A DNA stretch of 64,000 nucleotides. Source: Novosphingobium fluoreni (GTDB taxonomy: Bacteria; Pseudomonadota; Alphaproteobacteria; Sphingomonadales; Sphingomonadaceae). The first letter of the stretch is position 1, and each line of letters opens with the position of its first letter. The stretch spans positions 248,001-312,000 of the forward strand of contig NZ_JACIDY010000002.1 in the NCBI RefSeq assembly GCF_014196615.1. Direction: 5' to 3'. The position numbers and the translations under genes were made by a program. The notes under the pieces were generated by a model, which made no database searches, had not been told where the DNA came from, and worked only from the letters and a program-made list of their open reading frames with translations. This document shows, in pieces, positions 1-9,342 of the stretch.

Positions 1-91
1 GGGGGCAATTTAGCTCTTCCCTTGATGCGGTCCCTTCGCTAACGGGGCCGCTCGTGATGCGAGCGTACCCGCATCGCGCAATTGCTGGAAC

Positions 92-167
<76 letters not shown>

Positions 168-187
168 GTGATTGAATTTGTCGTATG

Positions 188-210
188 ACGGCCGCACAAC
201 GTGCGGCCGT
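188..210 (+). terminator. Hairpin terminator after tRNA-Ala
   Basis: A perfect 10-bp stem, ACGGCCGCAC and GTGCGGCCGT, with a 3-nt loop (aac). A short T-containing tail (TCGCGTTTGC) follows. It lies between the tRNA and obgE, where a stop for the tRNA transcript is expected. The weak T tract keeps confidence moderate. Confidence 0.7.
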
Positions 211-263
211 TCGCGTTTGCCGGGCCGTGCCGCTCAGCGCAGAACACACCGGACTGAACCGCC

Positions 264-1322
264 ATGCATTTTCTCGATCAAGCCAAAATCTATATCCGCT
301 CAGGCGGCGGTGGCCCGGGTGCGGTCAGCTTCCGGCGTGAGAAGTACGTCGAGTATGGCGGGCCTGATGGCGGCGACGGCGGCAAGGGCGCGGATATCGT
401 GTTCGAGGCGGTGGCCGGGCTCAATACGCTGATCGACTTTCGCTACACCCAGCACTTCAAGGCCCCGCGCGGTGGCCATGGCATGGGCAAGGATCGCAAG
501 GGCGCGCAGGGCAAGGACTTGGTGATCAAGGTGCCGGTGGGCACGCAGATCATCGCCGATGACGAAGATCGCGACACGGTTCTGGCCGACCTGACCGAAG
601 CCGGACAACGCGTGGTGCTGTTCGAAGGCGGCCTGGGTGGTCGCGGCAACGCCTCGTACAAGACAAGCACCAACCGCGCGCCGCGCCAGCATCAGCCGGG
701 TCTGCCGGGTCAGGAAGCCTACGTTTGGCTGCGACTGAAGCTGCTGGCCGATGTCGGCCTGGTCGGGCTGCCCAACGCGGGCAAATCCACCTTCATCAAC
801 CAGCTTACCAACACGCACGCCAAGGTGGGCGCGTATCCCTTCACCACTCTGCACCCGCAACTGGGCGTGGTGCGCCACAAGAACCGTGAGTTCGTGCTGG
901 CCGACATTCCCGGCCTGATCGCCGGCGCGGCTGACGGCGCAGGCATTGGCGATCGCTTCCTGGGTCATATCGAGCGTTGCCGGGTTTTGATCCATCTGAT
1001 CGACATTGCCGGCACAGATCCTGCCGAAGCGATGCAGGTGGTGGAGGAAGAACTGGCCGCGTACGGCGAAGGTCTCGATGAAAAGCCACGCCTGATCGTG
1101 CTCAACAAGATCGACTTGGCCGATACCGAGCTGGCGGCCGGTTTTGCCGCCGAACTGCAAGAGGCCGGCGCCGAGCAGGTCTTCGCCATTTCCGGTGCGA
1201 CGGGAGCGGGCATGGATGCGCTGCTGGACGCGGTGATCTCGCATCTGCCTGCCGCCACTGCCACGGAACGACCGCAGGGCGAGCAGGAAGAGGTGGATCA
1301 GGAGCCCTGGTCCCCGCTATGA
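264..1322 (+). CDS. obgE: GTPase Obg/CgtA
   Basis: A 352-aa ribosome-associated Obg GTPase, involved in 50S maturation and stress/cell-cycle control. Residues 1-157 form the glycine-rich Obg fold (GGGGPGAVSF, GGPDGGDGGKG). The G domain carries the P-loop GLPNAGKST at 168-176, the DIPGL G3 motif and the NKID G4 motif. The family's usual acidic C-terminus is short (GEQEEVDQEPW). The ATG start precedes the conserved MHFLDQAKIY. proB follows on the same strand after about 140 nt, an obg-proB neighbourhood common in proteobacteria. Confidence 0.97.
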   Translation: MHFLDQAKIYIRSGGGGPGAVSFRREKYVEYGGPDGGDGGKGADIVFEAVAGLNTLIDFRYTQHFKAPRGGHGMGKDRKGAQGKDLVIKVPVGTQIIADDEDRDTVLADLTEAGQRVVLFEGGLGGRGNASYKTSTNRAPRQHQPGLPGQEAYVWLRLKLLADVGLVGLPNAGKSTFINQLTNTHAKVGAYPFTTLHPQLGVVRHKNREFVLADIPGLIAGAADGAGIGDRFLGHIERCRVLIHLIDIAGTDPAEAMQVVEEELAAYGEGLDEKPRLIVLNKIDLADTELAAGFAAELQEAGAEQVFAISGATGAGMDALLDAVISHLPAATATERPQGEQEEVDQEPWSPL

Positions 1323-1418
1323 CCTACCCGCGCTGATGGCTCCCGCCCTGGAGGCTGTTGCCGCAGCGCTTGGGTTTGTCCCCATCGGCATCGATATGCC
1401 GTGCCGTGCGTGCCATGC

Positions 1419-1438
1419 CCCGCGCTTCCCATCGCGGG
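1419..1438 (+). terminator. Possible weak terminator between obgE and proB
   Basis: A 6-bp stem CCCGCG/CGCGGG with an 8-nt loop is followed by TGGTTTTG. It sits about 100 nt after the obgE stop and 28 nt before the proB start. The stem is short, so this may be a partial terminator or chance structure. Confidence 0.3.
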
Positions 1439-1465
1439 TGGTTTTGCCTAGAGGCTGACGCTCTC

Positions 1466-2596
1466 ATGACGATCGCCAGCTTATCCGACTTGTCCGACAA
1501 CACGCGCTGCCCGCTGCTGGTGGTCAAAGTCGGCTCGGCGCTGCTTGTGGGGCACGAAGGCGTGCGGCGAGAGTGGCTGCAGGAACTGGTCAATGAAATC
1601 GCCGCAGCGCGCGGGCGTGGGCAGCGGATCATCGTCGTCTCGTCCGGCGCGATTGCCTTGGGCGCGTCGCGGCTGGGTCTGGAGAAGGGCGGACGCGGCA
1701 GTCTGGCCGATGCGCAGGCCGCCGCCGCCGTCGGCCAGATCGCGCTGTCCGGGCTCTGGGCCGAATTGCTGGGCGATCATGGCCTGACGGCGGCGCAGAT
1801 CCTGCTGACGCTGGACGATCTGGAAGATCGCCGCCGGTATCTGAACGTCACCGCCACGCTGGCGCGGCTTCTGGACGCGGGCGCGGTTCCCGTGATCAAC
1901 GAGAACGATTCGGTCGCCACGCAGGAAATCCGCTTTGGCGATAACGATCGGCTGGCGGCACGCGTGGCGCAGGCGGCGCAGGCCAGCGCGGTCCTGCTGC
2001 TGTCGGACGTGGACGGGCTCTATACCCGCAATCCCAAGGAGCCGGGGGCGGAGCGCATCGCCGAAGTGGATGGCATCACGCCCGAAATCCACGCGATGGC
2101 GAGCCGCGAATCGGCGTCGGGCATGGGCTCGGGCGGAATGACCTCCAAGTTGCAGGCGGCCGAGATTGCGGAACTGGCGGGCATCGCGCTGGTCATAGGC
2201 AACGGAACGCATGCCCAACCGATCGCGCGGGTGACGCAACAGGGTATCGGGACGCTGTTTCGCGCCCATCGCCGCTCCGGCGCGCGCAAGGCCTGGCTGG
2301 GCGGGCGTTTGCGGTTGAAGGGCGAACTGCACGTCGATGCGGGCGCGGCGGCGGCTCTTTCGCGCGGGTCCAGTCTGCTCGCGAAGGGCGTGACTCGCGT
2401 CGATGGCCTGTTCGAGCGTGGCGATCCCGTGGCGATCTGCGCGCCCGCGGGCCGGGTGATCGCGCATGGCTTGGCCGAGTATGATGCCGCCGAATGCACG
2501 CGGTTGCAGGGGCGGCACAGCAGCGAACATGCCGAACTGCTGGGCTACGCGCCGCGCTCTGCCGTGATTCATCGCGACCAGTTGGTCTTGAAGTGA
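1466..2596 (+). CDS. proB: Glutamate 5-kinase
   Basis: A 376-aa enzyme that phosphorylates glutamate to glutamyl-5-phosphate, the first step of proline synthesis. The N-terminal amino-acid kinase domain shows VVKVGSALLV near the start, VSSGAIALG, NENDSVATQEIRFGDND and SGMGSGGMTSK. The C-terminal ~80 residues form a PUA domain (GAAAALSRGSSLLAKGV). The ATG at 1466 was chosen over an in-frame upstream start because it begins just before the kinase fold and has GAGG 11 nt upstream. No proA lies adjacent. The stop overlaps the GTG start of the next gene, so the two are probably translationally coupled. Confidence 0.95.
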   Translation: MTIASLSDLSDNTRCPLLVVKVGSALLVGHEGVRREWLQELVNEIAAARGRGQRIIVVSSGAIALGASRLGLEKGGRGSLADAQAAAAVGQIALSGLWAELLGDHGLTAAQILLTLDDLEDRRRYLNVTATLARLLDAGAVPVINENDSVATQEIRFGDNDRLAARVAQAAQASAVLLLSDVDGLYTRNPKEPGAERIAEVDGITPEIHAMASRESASGMGSGGMTSKLQAAEIAELAGIALVIGNGTHAQPIARVTQQGIGTLFRAHRRSGARKAWLGGRLRLKGELHVDAGAAAALSRGSSLLAKGVTRVDGLFERGDPVAICAPAGRVIAHGLAEYDAAECTRLQGRHSSEHAELLGYAPRSAVIHRDQLVLK

Positions 2597-3501
2597 TCGT
2601 CGCGCTGACGGGTGGCACCGGCTTTGTCGGCCGGGCGGTGCTGGAGTGCCTGCTGGATGCGGGTCATGAGGTGTCCGCGCTTGCCCGCTCTATCCAGGTG
2701 CCACTGGCGGGCGTGGAGTGGGTGTTGGGCGATTTGTCCAACCGGGAGGCTCTGGCCGAGCTGGTGCGCGGCGTGGATGCGGTGATCCACGTAGCGGGGG
2801 TGGTGAATGCGGCTGAGCCCCAGGGCTTTGTCACCGGCAATGTCCATGGCACGCTCAGCCTGGTGGAAGCCGCGCGGGACGAGGGCGTGCCACGTTTCGT
2901 GCATGTCTCCTCGCTGTCGGCGCGGGAGCCGGGGTTGTCGGCCTATGGTGCCTCCAAGGCGCGCGGTGAGACGGTGGTGAAGGCCAGCCTGCTCGATTGG
3001 ACCATCGTGCGCCCGCCCGCGATCTACGGCCCGCGTGACAAGGAGATGTTCGAGCTGTTCCGCGCCGCCCGCTGGGGCGTGGTGCCGGTACCTCGCGACG
3101 GGCGCGCCTCGATCATTCATGTCGAGGATCTGGCACGCCTGCTGGTGGCGTTGCTACCCGGCGCCGATGATGTGAGCGGCCAGACCTTGGAGCCTGACGA
3201 CGGTCGCCCCGGTGGCTGGGAGCATCGCGAGCTGGCACTGGCGATCGGCTGGGCAGTGGGGCGGCGCCCCCGCGTGCTGGGGCTTTCGCCTGCGGCCTTG
3301 CGCCGCGCGGCGGGAGTGGATGGCTTCCTGCGTGGCAAGGCCGCCAAGATGACACCGGATCGGGCGGGCTATCTCAGCCATCCCGATTGGACCGGGCACG
3401 CCGATGCGCAAGTGCCGGGCCATATCTGGGAACCCAAGATCGAGACGCGCGGCGGGCTGAAAACCACGGCGGAATGGTATCAGGAGCAAGGCTGGCTTTA
3501 A
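2593..3501 (+). CDS. NAD(P)-dependent epimerase/dehydratase (extended SDR family)
   Basis: A 302-aa Rossmann-fold protein starting at GTG, overlapping the proB stop by 4 nt (GTGA). The cofactor motif TGGTGFVG lies at the extreme N-terminus, which supports this start. The SDR active site appears as VHVSSL followed by YGASK (YxxxK), and YGPRD follows as in extended SDRs. The substrate is not evident: similar proteins act on nucleotide sugars, isoprenoid or steroid-like alcohols, or resemble the complex I assembly subunit NDUFA9. Coupling to proB suggests co-transcription, not a shared pathway. Confidence 0.85.
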   Translation: MIVALTGGTGFVGRAVLECLLDAGHEVSALARSIQVPLAGVEWVLGDLSNREALAELVRGVDAVIHVAGVVNAAEPQGFVTGNVHGTLSLVEAARDEGVPRFVHVSSLSAREPGLSAYGASKARGETVVKASLLDWTIVRPPAIYGPRDKEMFELFRAARWGVVPVPRDGRASIIHVEDLARLLVALLPGADDVSGQTLEPDDGRPGGWEHRELALAIGWAVGRRPRVLGLSPAALRRAAGVDGFLRGKAAKMTPDRAGYLSHPDWTGHADAQVPGHIWEPKIETRGGLKTTAEWYQEQGWL

Positions 3502-3546
3502 CTGCTGACCTTTTGATTTTGATCAGGCGAACGATCGATTTCTGGT

Positions 3547-3637
3547 CCGTTCGTGTCGAGCCCCGTTCGTGTCGAGGGAAGTCGAGACACGGCAGCACTG
3601 CGCCAGCGCGTCTCGACTATGCTCGACACGAACGGGG
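3547..3637. repeat. Palindromic intergenic repeat, copy 1
   Basis: A near-perfect inverted repeat fills the gap between two convergent genes. The left arm is CCCCGTTCGTGTCGAG (3561-3576), a 3-nt mismatch, then AGTCGAGAC. The right arm is GTCTCGACT (from 3610), 3 nt, then CTCGACACGAACGGGG (3622-3637). An extra direct half-copy CCGTTCGTGTCGAG sits at 3547-3560. A related element lies at 39705-39779. Such palindromes are dispersed in sphingomonad genomes and may act here as a bidirectional transcript end. Confidence 0.8.
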
Positions 3638-3667
3638 AGGGCGTAAGACGTTGGCCGGGGGAAGCGG

Positions 3668-6600
3668 TTAGCTTCCCTCCCCATCCTCCGCCGGATCATC
3701 GCTTTCCGCCTCCGCTGGTGCTGATCCGGCTTTTTCCGCTGCCAGCTTGGTCATCGTCACATAGTCCAGCTTGCCCGTGCCCAGCACCGGCAGCGCATCG
3801 ACGACGCGCACGTCGCGCGGCAGCATCAGTTCGGTGACGCCATTGGCCTTGCCCCAGCTGAGCAGCGCCTTGCCCTCCGCGCCCTTGGCGGTGGTGAACA
3901 AAACGAGCTGTTCGCCCTTCTTGGGGTCTGGACGCGTGACGACTGCGTTTTCCGCGTCGGGGAAGACTTTGGCCGCGTAACCTTCGACGGCCGGCAGCGA
4001 CACCATCTCGCCACCGATCTTCGCGAAGCGCTTGGCGCGGCCCTTGATGGCGATGAAGCCTTCATCGTCGATGGTTACGATATCGCCGGTATCATGCCAG
4101 CCGCCTTCGGGCGGTTGCAATGTTCCGGGATCGCTGGCGAGCAGATAACCTGCCATCACGTTCGGGCCGCGGATGAACAGGCGGCCGCCTTCGTCGATGC
4201 CTTCGACGGGTTCCAGTTTCTGGTCGATGGCCGGGAGCAGGCGGCCGACTGTGCCCGCCTTGAAGTGCATCGGCGTGTTGACCGCGATCACCGGTCCGGC
4301 CTCGGTCGCGCCGTAGCCTTCCAGGATGCGCAGGCCGAACTTGTCGGCATAGGCCTTGCGCGTTTCGTCGCGCACGCGCTCGGCCCCGGCGAAGATGTAG
4401 CGCAGCGAATAGAAGTCATAGCTGTGCGCCATGCGGGCATAGCCGGCCAGGAACGTATCGGTGCCGAACATGATCGTGGCGTTGGCGTCATAGGCCAGCG
4501 CGGGCACGATGCGATAATGCAGCGGGCTGGGGTAGAGCACAGTCTTAACGCCGTTGAACAGCGGCAGCAGCGTGCCGCCGGTCAGGCCGAAGGAGTGGAA
4601 CACCGGCAGCGCATTCAGCACGATGTCTGCGGGGTTGAAGTCCACGCGCGCGGCCAGCTGCGCGCAGTTGGACAAGAGGTTACGGTGGGTGAGGACGACG
4701 CCCTTGGGCGTGCCTTCGGAGCCGCTGGTGAACAGCACCACCGCCGGCGCTTCGGGCGAGATGCGCCGCGCCTTGTGGCGGTTTGCCGCGCCCAGCTTGG
4801 TCAGCAGCTTCCACAGCTTGGCCCAGGTGCCGATCCGCTTGGCGACATCCTCCAGATAGAAGATCCGGCGGCCGTCTGCCTCCAGCGCGCTGACGATCTC
4901 GCCCAGCTTGGCTTGCTCGACAAAGGCATGGGCGGTGACGACAGTGCGGATGCAGGCCGTTTCACAAGCGGAGAGCAGGTTGGCCTGCCCCGCGGTGAAG
5001 TTCAGCATCGCAGGCACGCGGCCCTCGGCTTGCAGCCCGAAGAAGGCGACCGCCACGCCCGCCACATTGGGCAGCAGCACACCCACGTTCTCGGCGGGGC
5101 GGGTGCCATAGGCCAGTTGCTCACCCAGCAGTTCCGAGGCGAGGATCAGGCGATCGTAGCTCAGCGGCTCGCGCTTGGTATCCTCGACGACGGCGGAGCC
5201 GCCGCCGTGCAGGTGCCGCGCTTCGCACAGGGCTGCGAACAAGGTGCTATCCGTGTGCGAGGTGTCGAAGATCATCGTGCTCATGACATCGTAGAGCTGG
5301 CGACCTGCCGTGGCGCGACGCTGGCGCGCGGACATCTCGCCCTCAATTTCGAAGCGGCGCGGGGGCAGCACGGTGATGCTGATCTTGGGGAAAAGGCGCG
5401 TGCGGACTTTGCCCTTCAGGTGCGAGAAAGGCGTGAATTGCGGGCCGTCCAGGCGCACCGGCACGATCGGCGCGTGGGCCTTGTCCGCCACCATGCCAGG
5501 GCCGTCGAACACCTTCATCAGGGCGCCCGTCACAGTGATGCGGCCTTCGGGGAAGATCACCAGCGTCTTGCCCTCCTTGACCGCGCGCACCATCGCCTTG
5601 GCGGCCATGGGGTTGGTGGGATCGACCGGAAAGGCCTCGAATAGCTTGAGGAAGGGCTTCACCCACCACGCCTTGGCGATCTGGGTGTTGATCGCGAAAG
5701 TCGGCTTGCCCGGCAGGAACGCGCCCAGCAGCACGCCGTCCAGCAGGCTAATGTGGTTGACCACGACGACGGCGGGCGTGCCCTCTGCCGGCATGTTCTC
5801 CGCACCGGTAACTTCGACCCGGTAGAGCGCCTTCAGCACCCACCGCACCACGCTCTTGAACACCGTCTCGGGCAGCAGCCACACGCTGATCAGCGCGACC
5901 GCCAGCGTGGCGAAACCCAGCGTGCCGATGACGCCGGGGATATCCACGCCGCTCGCCACCAAGCCTGCCGCGACTGCGACGACCAGGACGTTGACCGCCG
6001 CGTTCACGATGTTGTTCGCCGCGATCACTTGCGAGCGTTGCTCGGGCGCGGTCCAGACCTGCAGGATCGCATAGAGCGGCACGATGAACATGCCACCCGC
6101 AAAGGCGATCACGAAGATGTCGGCCAGAACGCGCCAGGAGCCGGGATTGGCGACAAATTCGGCCACCTTCGCACCGTTCACTTGCGGCTGGAAGGCGTGG
6201 GAGGAGAGCCACAGGTCGATCATGCCCGCCGCCATCAGCAGCGCGCTGACAGGCACATAGCGGGCGGATACCTCGCCCTTGAGCAGGCGGTTCACGGCCA
6301 CCGAGCCCAGCGCCACACCCACCGAGAACACCGCCAGCAGCAGGTTCACGACATGCTGCGATCCCGAAAACTGCCCGGAAACCAGCGGTGCCAGTTCAAT
6401 TGTCAGCACCGCGCCGGCACTGAAGAACCAGCTGATGCCCAGGATCGCCAGCCACACCCCGCGGCCATTGTGCGCAGCCTTCAGGATGTTCCACGTGCCG
6501 CGCGCGATGTTGAGATCGATCGGCGCACGCTTTCCCGCAGTGGGTGGGGCGGCGGGGACGGCGAAGCTCATTGCCAGACCCAGCGTGGCCAGACCCACGG

Positions 6601-7129
6601 CGACGAGGCCCGCCTCCCACGCGGGGATGAAGCCCGCCAGCAGTTGCCCGCCCAGGATCGCCAGGAAGGTGCCGCCTTCTACCAGGCCGGTGCCGCCCAT
6701 GATCTCGTTAGAATGCAGGTGCTGGGGCAGGATCGAGTATTTCACCGGGCCGAACACGGTGGAATGCACGCCCATGCCGAACAGGCACGCTAGCAGCAGC
6801 GGGATCGACTGGAACCAGAAGCCGGCCAGGGCGAACGCCATGATCACGATTTCGGCCGTCTTCACCAGCCGGACGAGGCGGGCCTTGTCCATCCGGTCCG
6901 CCAGCTGGCCGGCGATCGAGGAGAACAGGAAGTAGGGCAGGATGAACAGGCCGGTCGATATCAGGCCCAGCTGGCCCGCCTTGTCCGGATCGCCCTTGTA
7001 GATCGTGAAGCTGGCCAGGAACACCAGCGCGTATTTCAACAGGTTGTCATTAAAGGCGCCCAGGAACTGGACGGCGAACATCGGGCCAAGCCGGCGTTTG
7101 CCGAGAAGCGAAAGATCGGGTGCTGACAA
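3668..7129 (-). CDS. Lysophospholipid transporter / acyltransferase / acyl-ACP synthetase fusion
   Basis: An 1153-aa fusion of three functions that are separate in E. coli (LplT and Aas). Residues 1-425 are a 12-segment MFS domain of the LplT type (FNDNLLKYALVF). Residues ~430-620 are a PlsC-type acyltransferase with NHISLLDG (catalytic His459 and Asp464) and FPEGR at 526-530. Residues ~640-1145 are an AMP-forming ligase with TSGSEGTPKG at 801-810, GYGATEAGP and DTGDIVTIDDEG. It should flip incoming lysophospholipids and re-acylate them at the inner membrane. The start is TTG with GGAG 7 nt upstream. Confidence 0.93.
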   Translation of the reverse strand: MSAPDLSLLGKRRLGPMFAVQFLGAFNDNLLKYALVFLASFTIYKGDPDKAGQLGLISTGLFILPYFLFSSIAGQLADRMDKARLVRLVKTAEIVIMAFALAGFWFQSIPLLLACLFGMGVHSTVFGPVKYSILPQHLHSNEIMGGTGLVEGGTFLAILGGQLLAGFIPAWEAGLVAVGLATLGLAMSFAVPAAPPTAGKRAPIDLNIARGTWNILKAAHNGRGVWLAILGISWFFSAGAVLTIELAPLVSGQFSGSQHVVNLLLAVFSVGVALGSVAVNRLLKGEVSARYVPVSALLMAAGMIDLWLSSHAFQPQVNGAKVAEFVANPGSWRVLADIFVIAFAGGMFIVPLYAILQVWTAPEQRSQVIAANNIVNAAVNVLVVAVAAGLVASGVDIPGVIGTLGFATLAVALISVWLLPETVFKSVVRWVLKALYRVEVTGAENMPAEGTPAVVVVNHISLLDGVLLGAFLPGKPTFAINTQIAKAWWVKPFLKLFEAFPVDPTNPMAAKAMVRAVKEGKTLVIFPEGRITVTGALMKVFDGPGMVADKAHAPIVPVRLDGPQFTPFSHLKGKVRTRLFPKISITVLPPRRFEIEGEMSARQRRATAGRQLYDVMSTMIFDTSHTDSTLFAALCEARHLHGGGSAVVEDTKREPLSYDRLILASELLGEQLAYGTRPAENVGVLLPNVAGVAVAFFGLQAEGRVPAMLNFTAGQANLLSACETACIRTVVTAHAFVEQAKLGEIVSALEADGRRIFYLEDVAKRIGTWAKLWKLLTKLGAANRHKARRISPEAPAVVLFTSGSEGTPKGVVLTHRNLLSNCAQLAARVDFNPADIVLNALPVFHSFGLTGGTLLPLFNGVKTVLYPSPLHYRIVPALAYDANATIMFGTDTFLAGYARMAHSYDFYSLRYIFAGAERVRDETRKAYADKFGLRILEGYGATEAGPVIAVNTPMHFKAGTVGRLLPAIDQKLEPVEGIDEGGRLFIRGPNVMAGYLLASDPGTLQPPEGGWHDTGDIVTIDDEGFIAIKGRAKRFAKIGGEMVSLPAVEGYAAKVFPDAENAVVTRPDPKKGEQLVLFTTAKGAEGKALLSWGKANGVTELMLPRDVRVVDALPVLGTGKLDYVTMTKLAAEKAGSAPAEAESDDPAEDGEGS

Positions 7130-7183
7130 ACGCTTACTCCTGCAACGCGAGGCCCCGCCGTCCGTTGGGACCCGGCAGGACGC

Positions 7184-7810
7184 TTAGCCTGATTTGTCTT
7201 CAGGAATGCTTTCGTATGCGGGCAAACGCAGATGGGCAATGAAGTCATCCACGAATTGAACGATCTCTTCATCCGTAGGCAGTTCTGGCCGGGTGAGCGC
7301 ATGCGTACGGTACCCCACCATCGCGGCGTTGACGATGCGGGCCATGCGAGCGGCTTCGGCAGCGTCCATGGCGGTGGCAAGGAACGCGGTCATCTGCCGT
7401 TGAGCGCGGGCTGGAGCGCGATCATGGAAGACATGCCTGATCTCGGGGAAGCGGCGTCCTTCGGCGATGATGAGGCTGAACAAGCTGATCGCATCGGGCG
7501 TCAGCAGTTTTCGGGCCAACCGGACGCAATGATCTCGCAGCCCTTCGACGCTGAACGCATGACTGTCGAGCGGATCGCCTATGCTGGCGGCAAAACGCTC
7601 CACCAATCCATCGACCACGGCGGCGAACAGTTCTTCCTTCGATGTGAAGTGAGACCAGAGCGTGGCTTTCGATCCGCCGAGTTCGTCAGAGATCGCGGTC
7701 ATGCTGGTGGCCGCGTAGCCCCGCTCCAGGAAGGAGCGCGTGGCAATCTCCACGATCGCCGTACGGCGATGCAGGCGGTTCATCTCGCGCTTCGTCAGGG
7801 CTATTTTCAT
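7184..7810 (-). CDS. TetR/AcrR family transcriptional repressor
   Basis: A 208-aa one-domain regulator. The N-terminal helix-turn-helix reads AIVEIATRSFLERGYAATSMTAISDELGGSKATLWSHF (motif split across residues ~15-52), typical of TetR. The rest is an all-helical ligand-binding and dimerisation domain. The ATG at 7810 was chosen over a longer in-frame form that would extend into the shared promoter region. It is divergent from the nodT-emrA-emrB operon, so it most likely represses that pump and itself until a toxic ligand binds. Confidence 0.9.
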   Translation of the reverse strand: MKIALTKREMNRLHRRTAIVEIATRSFLERGYAATSMTAISDELGGSKATLWSHFTSKEELFAAVVDGLVERFAASIGDPLDSHAFSVEGLRDHCVRLARKLLTPDAISLFSLIIAEGRRFPEIRHVFHDRAPARAQRQMTAFLATAMDAAEAARMARIVNAAMVGYRTHALTRPELPTDEEIVQFVDDFIAHLRLPAYESIPEDKSG

Positions 7811-7811
7811 A

Positions 7812-7831
7812 CCGTACGGGGAAGTACACTT
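7812..7831. promoter_or_regulatory. Candidate TetR operator between repressor and efflux operon
   Basis: Just before the tetR start lies CCGTACGG, a perfect 8-bp palindrome (7812-7819), followed by AAGTACACTT. Two GTAC cores are 10 nt apart. TTTGACA at 7837 may be part of the divergent promoter, so a repressor bound here could block both directions. No binding data; assigned by position and symmetry only. Confidence 0.4.
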
Positions 7832-7860
7832 TTTGTTTGACACAGGCAAGCCGGAGGAGG

Positions 7861-9342
7861 ATGGGCGCGATCGTGATGCGCAGAAATTTTCGAAATCGAA
7901 TCAGGGCCGGAAGCAGTCTGGCGCTGACTTTGGCCCTTGCCGCGTGCGGCATGCCCAACCTGGGCGATCGCCCGCAGATCCGGCCCCCGGCGCAGTTGGA
8001 AAGTGCTCGCTCATTGGCTTCGGCTCAAGGCGGGATGACGACCGCGTGGCCTCAGGAAAACTGGTGGGAAGCTTATGGCGACCCCACTTTGAACGCGCTG
8101 GTGGCGGAAGGCCTGGCCAATTCCCCCTCCGTAGCGGCGGCGGCGGCGCGTGTTCGCCAAGCCACCGGGGCGACGCAGGTCGCAGGTGCGGATGGGCTGC
8201 CGCAGATCAATGGCGAGGGGCAAGCCGGCTGGACCAAGCAGAGCTATAACAACGGCTTCCCACGCGAATTCCTGCCGCAGGGCTGGAAGCAGACGGGACA
8301 GCTGGCCCTGACGGGTGATTTCGACCTCGATCTGTGGGGCCGCCGTCGCAAGCAACTGGCGGCAGCGACGTCCGAGGAATACGCCGTCCGGACCGACGCC
8401 GACCAGGCACGGCTTTTGCTGGCGAGCAATATCGTCTCCTCCTATTTCGACCTTGCGCGCCTGCTGGAGCGGGATACGTCGCTGTCGACCGCGGTCGCCT
8501 CGCGTGAGAGCTTGGGCGGTCTGATCCGCCGCCGGTCTGAACAGGGCTTGGAAAATCAGACGCCCGTGCGGCAAACTGCGGCAGAGACGTCTCGCGCGCG
8601 TGTCTCGTTGTCCGCCAATCGCGAGCAGATCGCCGCCCGCCGGCATGCGCTGGCGGCACTGCTCGGGGCCGGACCGGACCGGGGGCTGGATATCAAACCC
8701 GCCGTCCTGGGCACGATCCAGGAAACGGCTTTGTCCCCCGATGCAGGCATCGCGCTCGCGGGTCGTCGGCCAGATATCGTCGCAGCACGCCTTCGGGCGG
8801 AAGCTGCGGGCAAGCGCCTCGACATCGCCAAGACCGCGTACCTGCCGGACATTTCCTTGCGCGGCCTGATCGGCCTGACCTCGCTGGGCTTTTCGAACCT
8901 GTTCAAGTCGGGCTCCGACTATGGCACCGGCGCAGCGGCCTTCAGCTTGCCGATCTTCGATGGCGGGCGCTTGCGCGGCCAATACCGCCAGAGCCGGGGC
9001 GCATTCGACCTTGCCGTGGCGGATTACAACGAGACAGTCGTCACCGCGCTGCGCGAAGTGGCGGACGCGCTTGCCTCCCGCGAGGCGGCCAAGACGCAGG
9101 AGCAGGATGCGCGACAGGCGCGGCGTGATGCCGATGCGGCGTTCAGCCTGGCCTCGCAGCGCTACAACGCCGGTTTGTCCAACTACATCGACGTCTTGAG
9201 CGCGCAGCAAGTGGCGCTGGAGGCGCGAGAGGCGGCGATCGACGCACATTTCCGCACGCTTGCCACCGAGATCGCCCTGAAGCGGGCGCTGGGCGGCGGC
9301 TTTGCCGAGAATTCGAACGAAAAGGTTTCGAGCAATGACTGA
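7861..9342 (+). CDS. NodT-family outer membrane efflux lipoprotein
   Basis: A 493-aa TolC-like channel of the RND/MFS outer membrane lipoprotein family. A signal peptide ends in the lipobox LAAC (Cys29), and two repeated outer-membrane-efflux domains follow. Typical motifs are WWEAYGDPTLNALVAEGL, DLDLWGRRR and the C-terminal SQRYNAGLSNYIDVLSAQQ (given in part). The ATG at 7861 follows GGAGGAGG closely; ATG 7876 is an alternative that keeps the signal peptide. First gene of a three-gene operon; its stop overlaps emrA by 8 nt. Confidence 0.9.
   Translation: MGAIVMRRNFRNRIRAGSSLALTLALAACGMPNLGDRPQIRPPAQLESARSLASAQGGMTTAWPQENWWEAYGDPTLNALVAEGLANSPSVAAAAARVRQATGATQVAGADGLPQINGEGQAGWTKQSYNNGFPREFLPQGWKQTGQLALTGDFDLDLWGRRRKQLAAATSEEYAVRTDADQARLLLASNIVSSYFDLARLLERDTSLSTAVASRESLGGLIRRRSEQGLENQTPVRQTAAETSRARVSLSANREQIAARRHALAALLGAGPDRGLDIKPAVLGTIQETALSPDAGIALAGRRPDIVAARLRAEAAGKRLDIAKTAYLPDISLRGLIGLTSLGFSNLFKSGSDYGTGAAAFSLPIFDGGRLRGQYRQSRGAFDLAVADYNETVVTALREVADALASREAAKTQEQDARQARRDADAAFSLASQRYNAGLSNYIDVLSAQQVALEAREAAIDAHFRTLATEIALKRALGGGFAENSNEKVSSND

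Noticed and set aside
4094..6793. Two long plus-strand frames opposite the LplT-Aas fusion
   Set aside because: Both are antisense to a gene with three intact catalytic domains and show only low-complexity composition.
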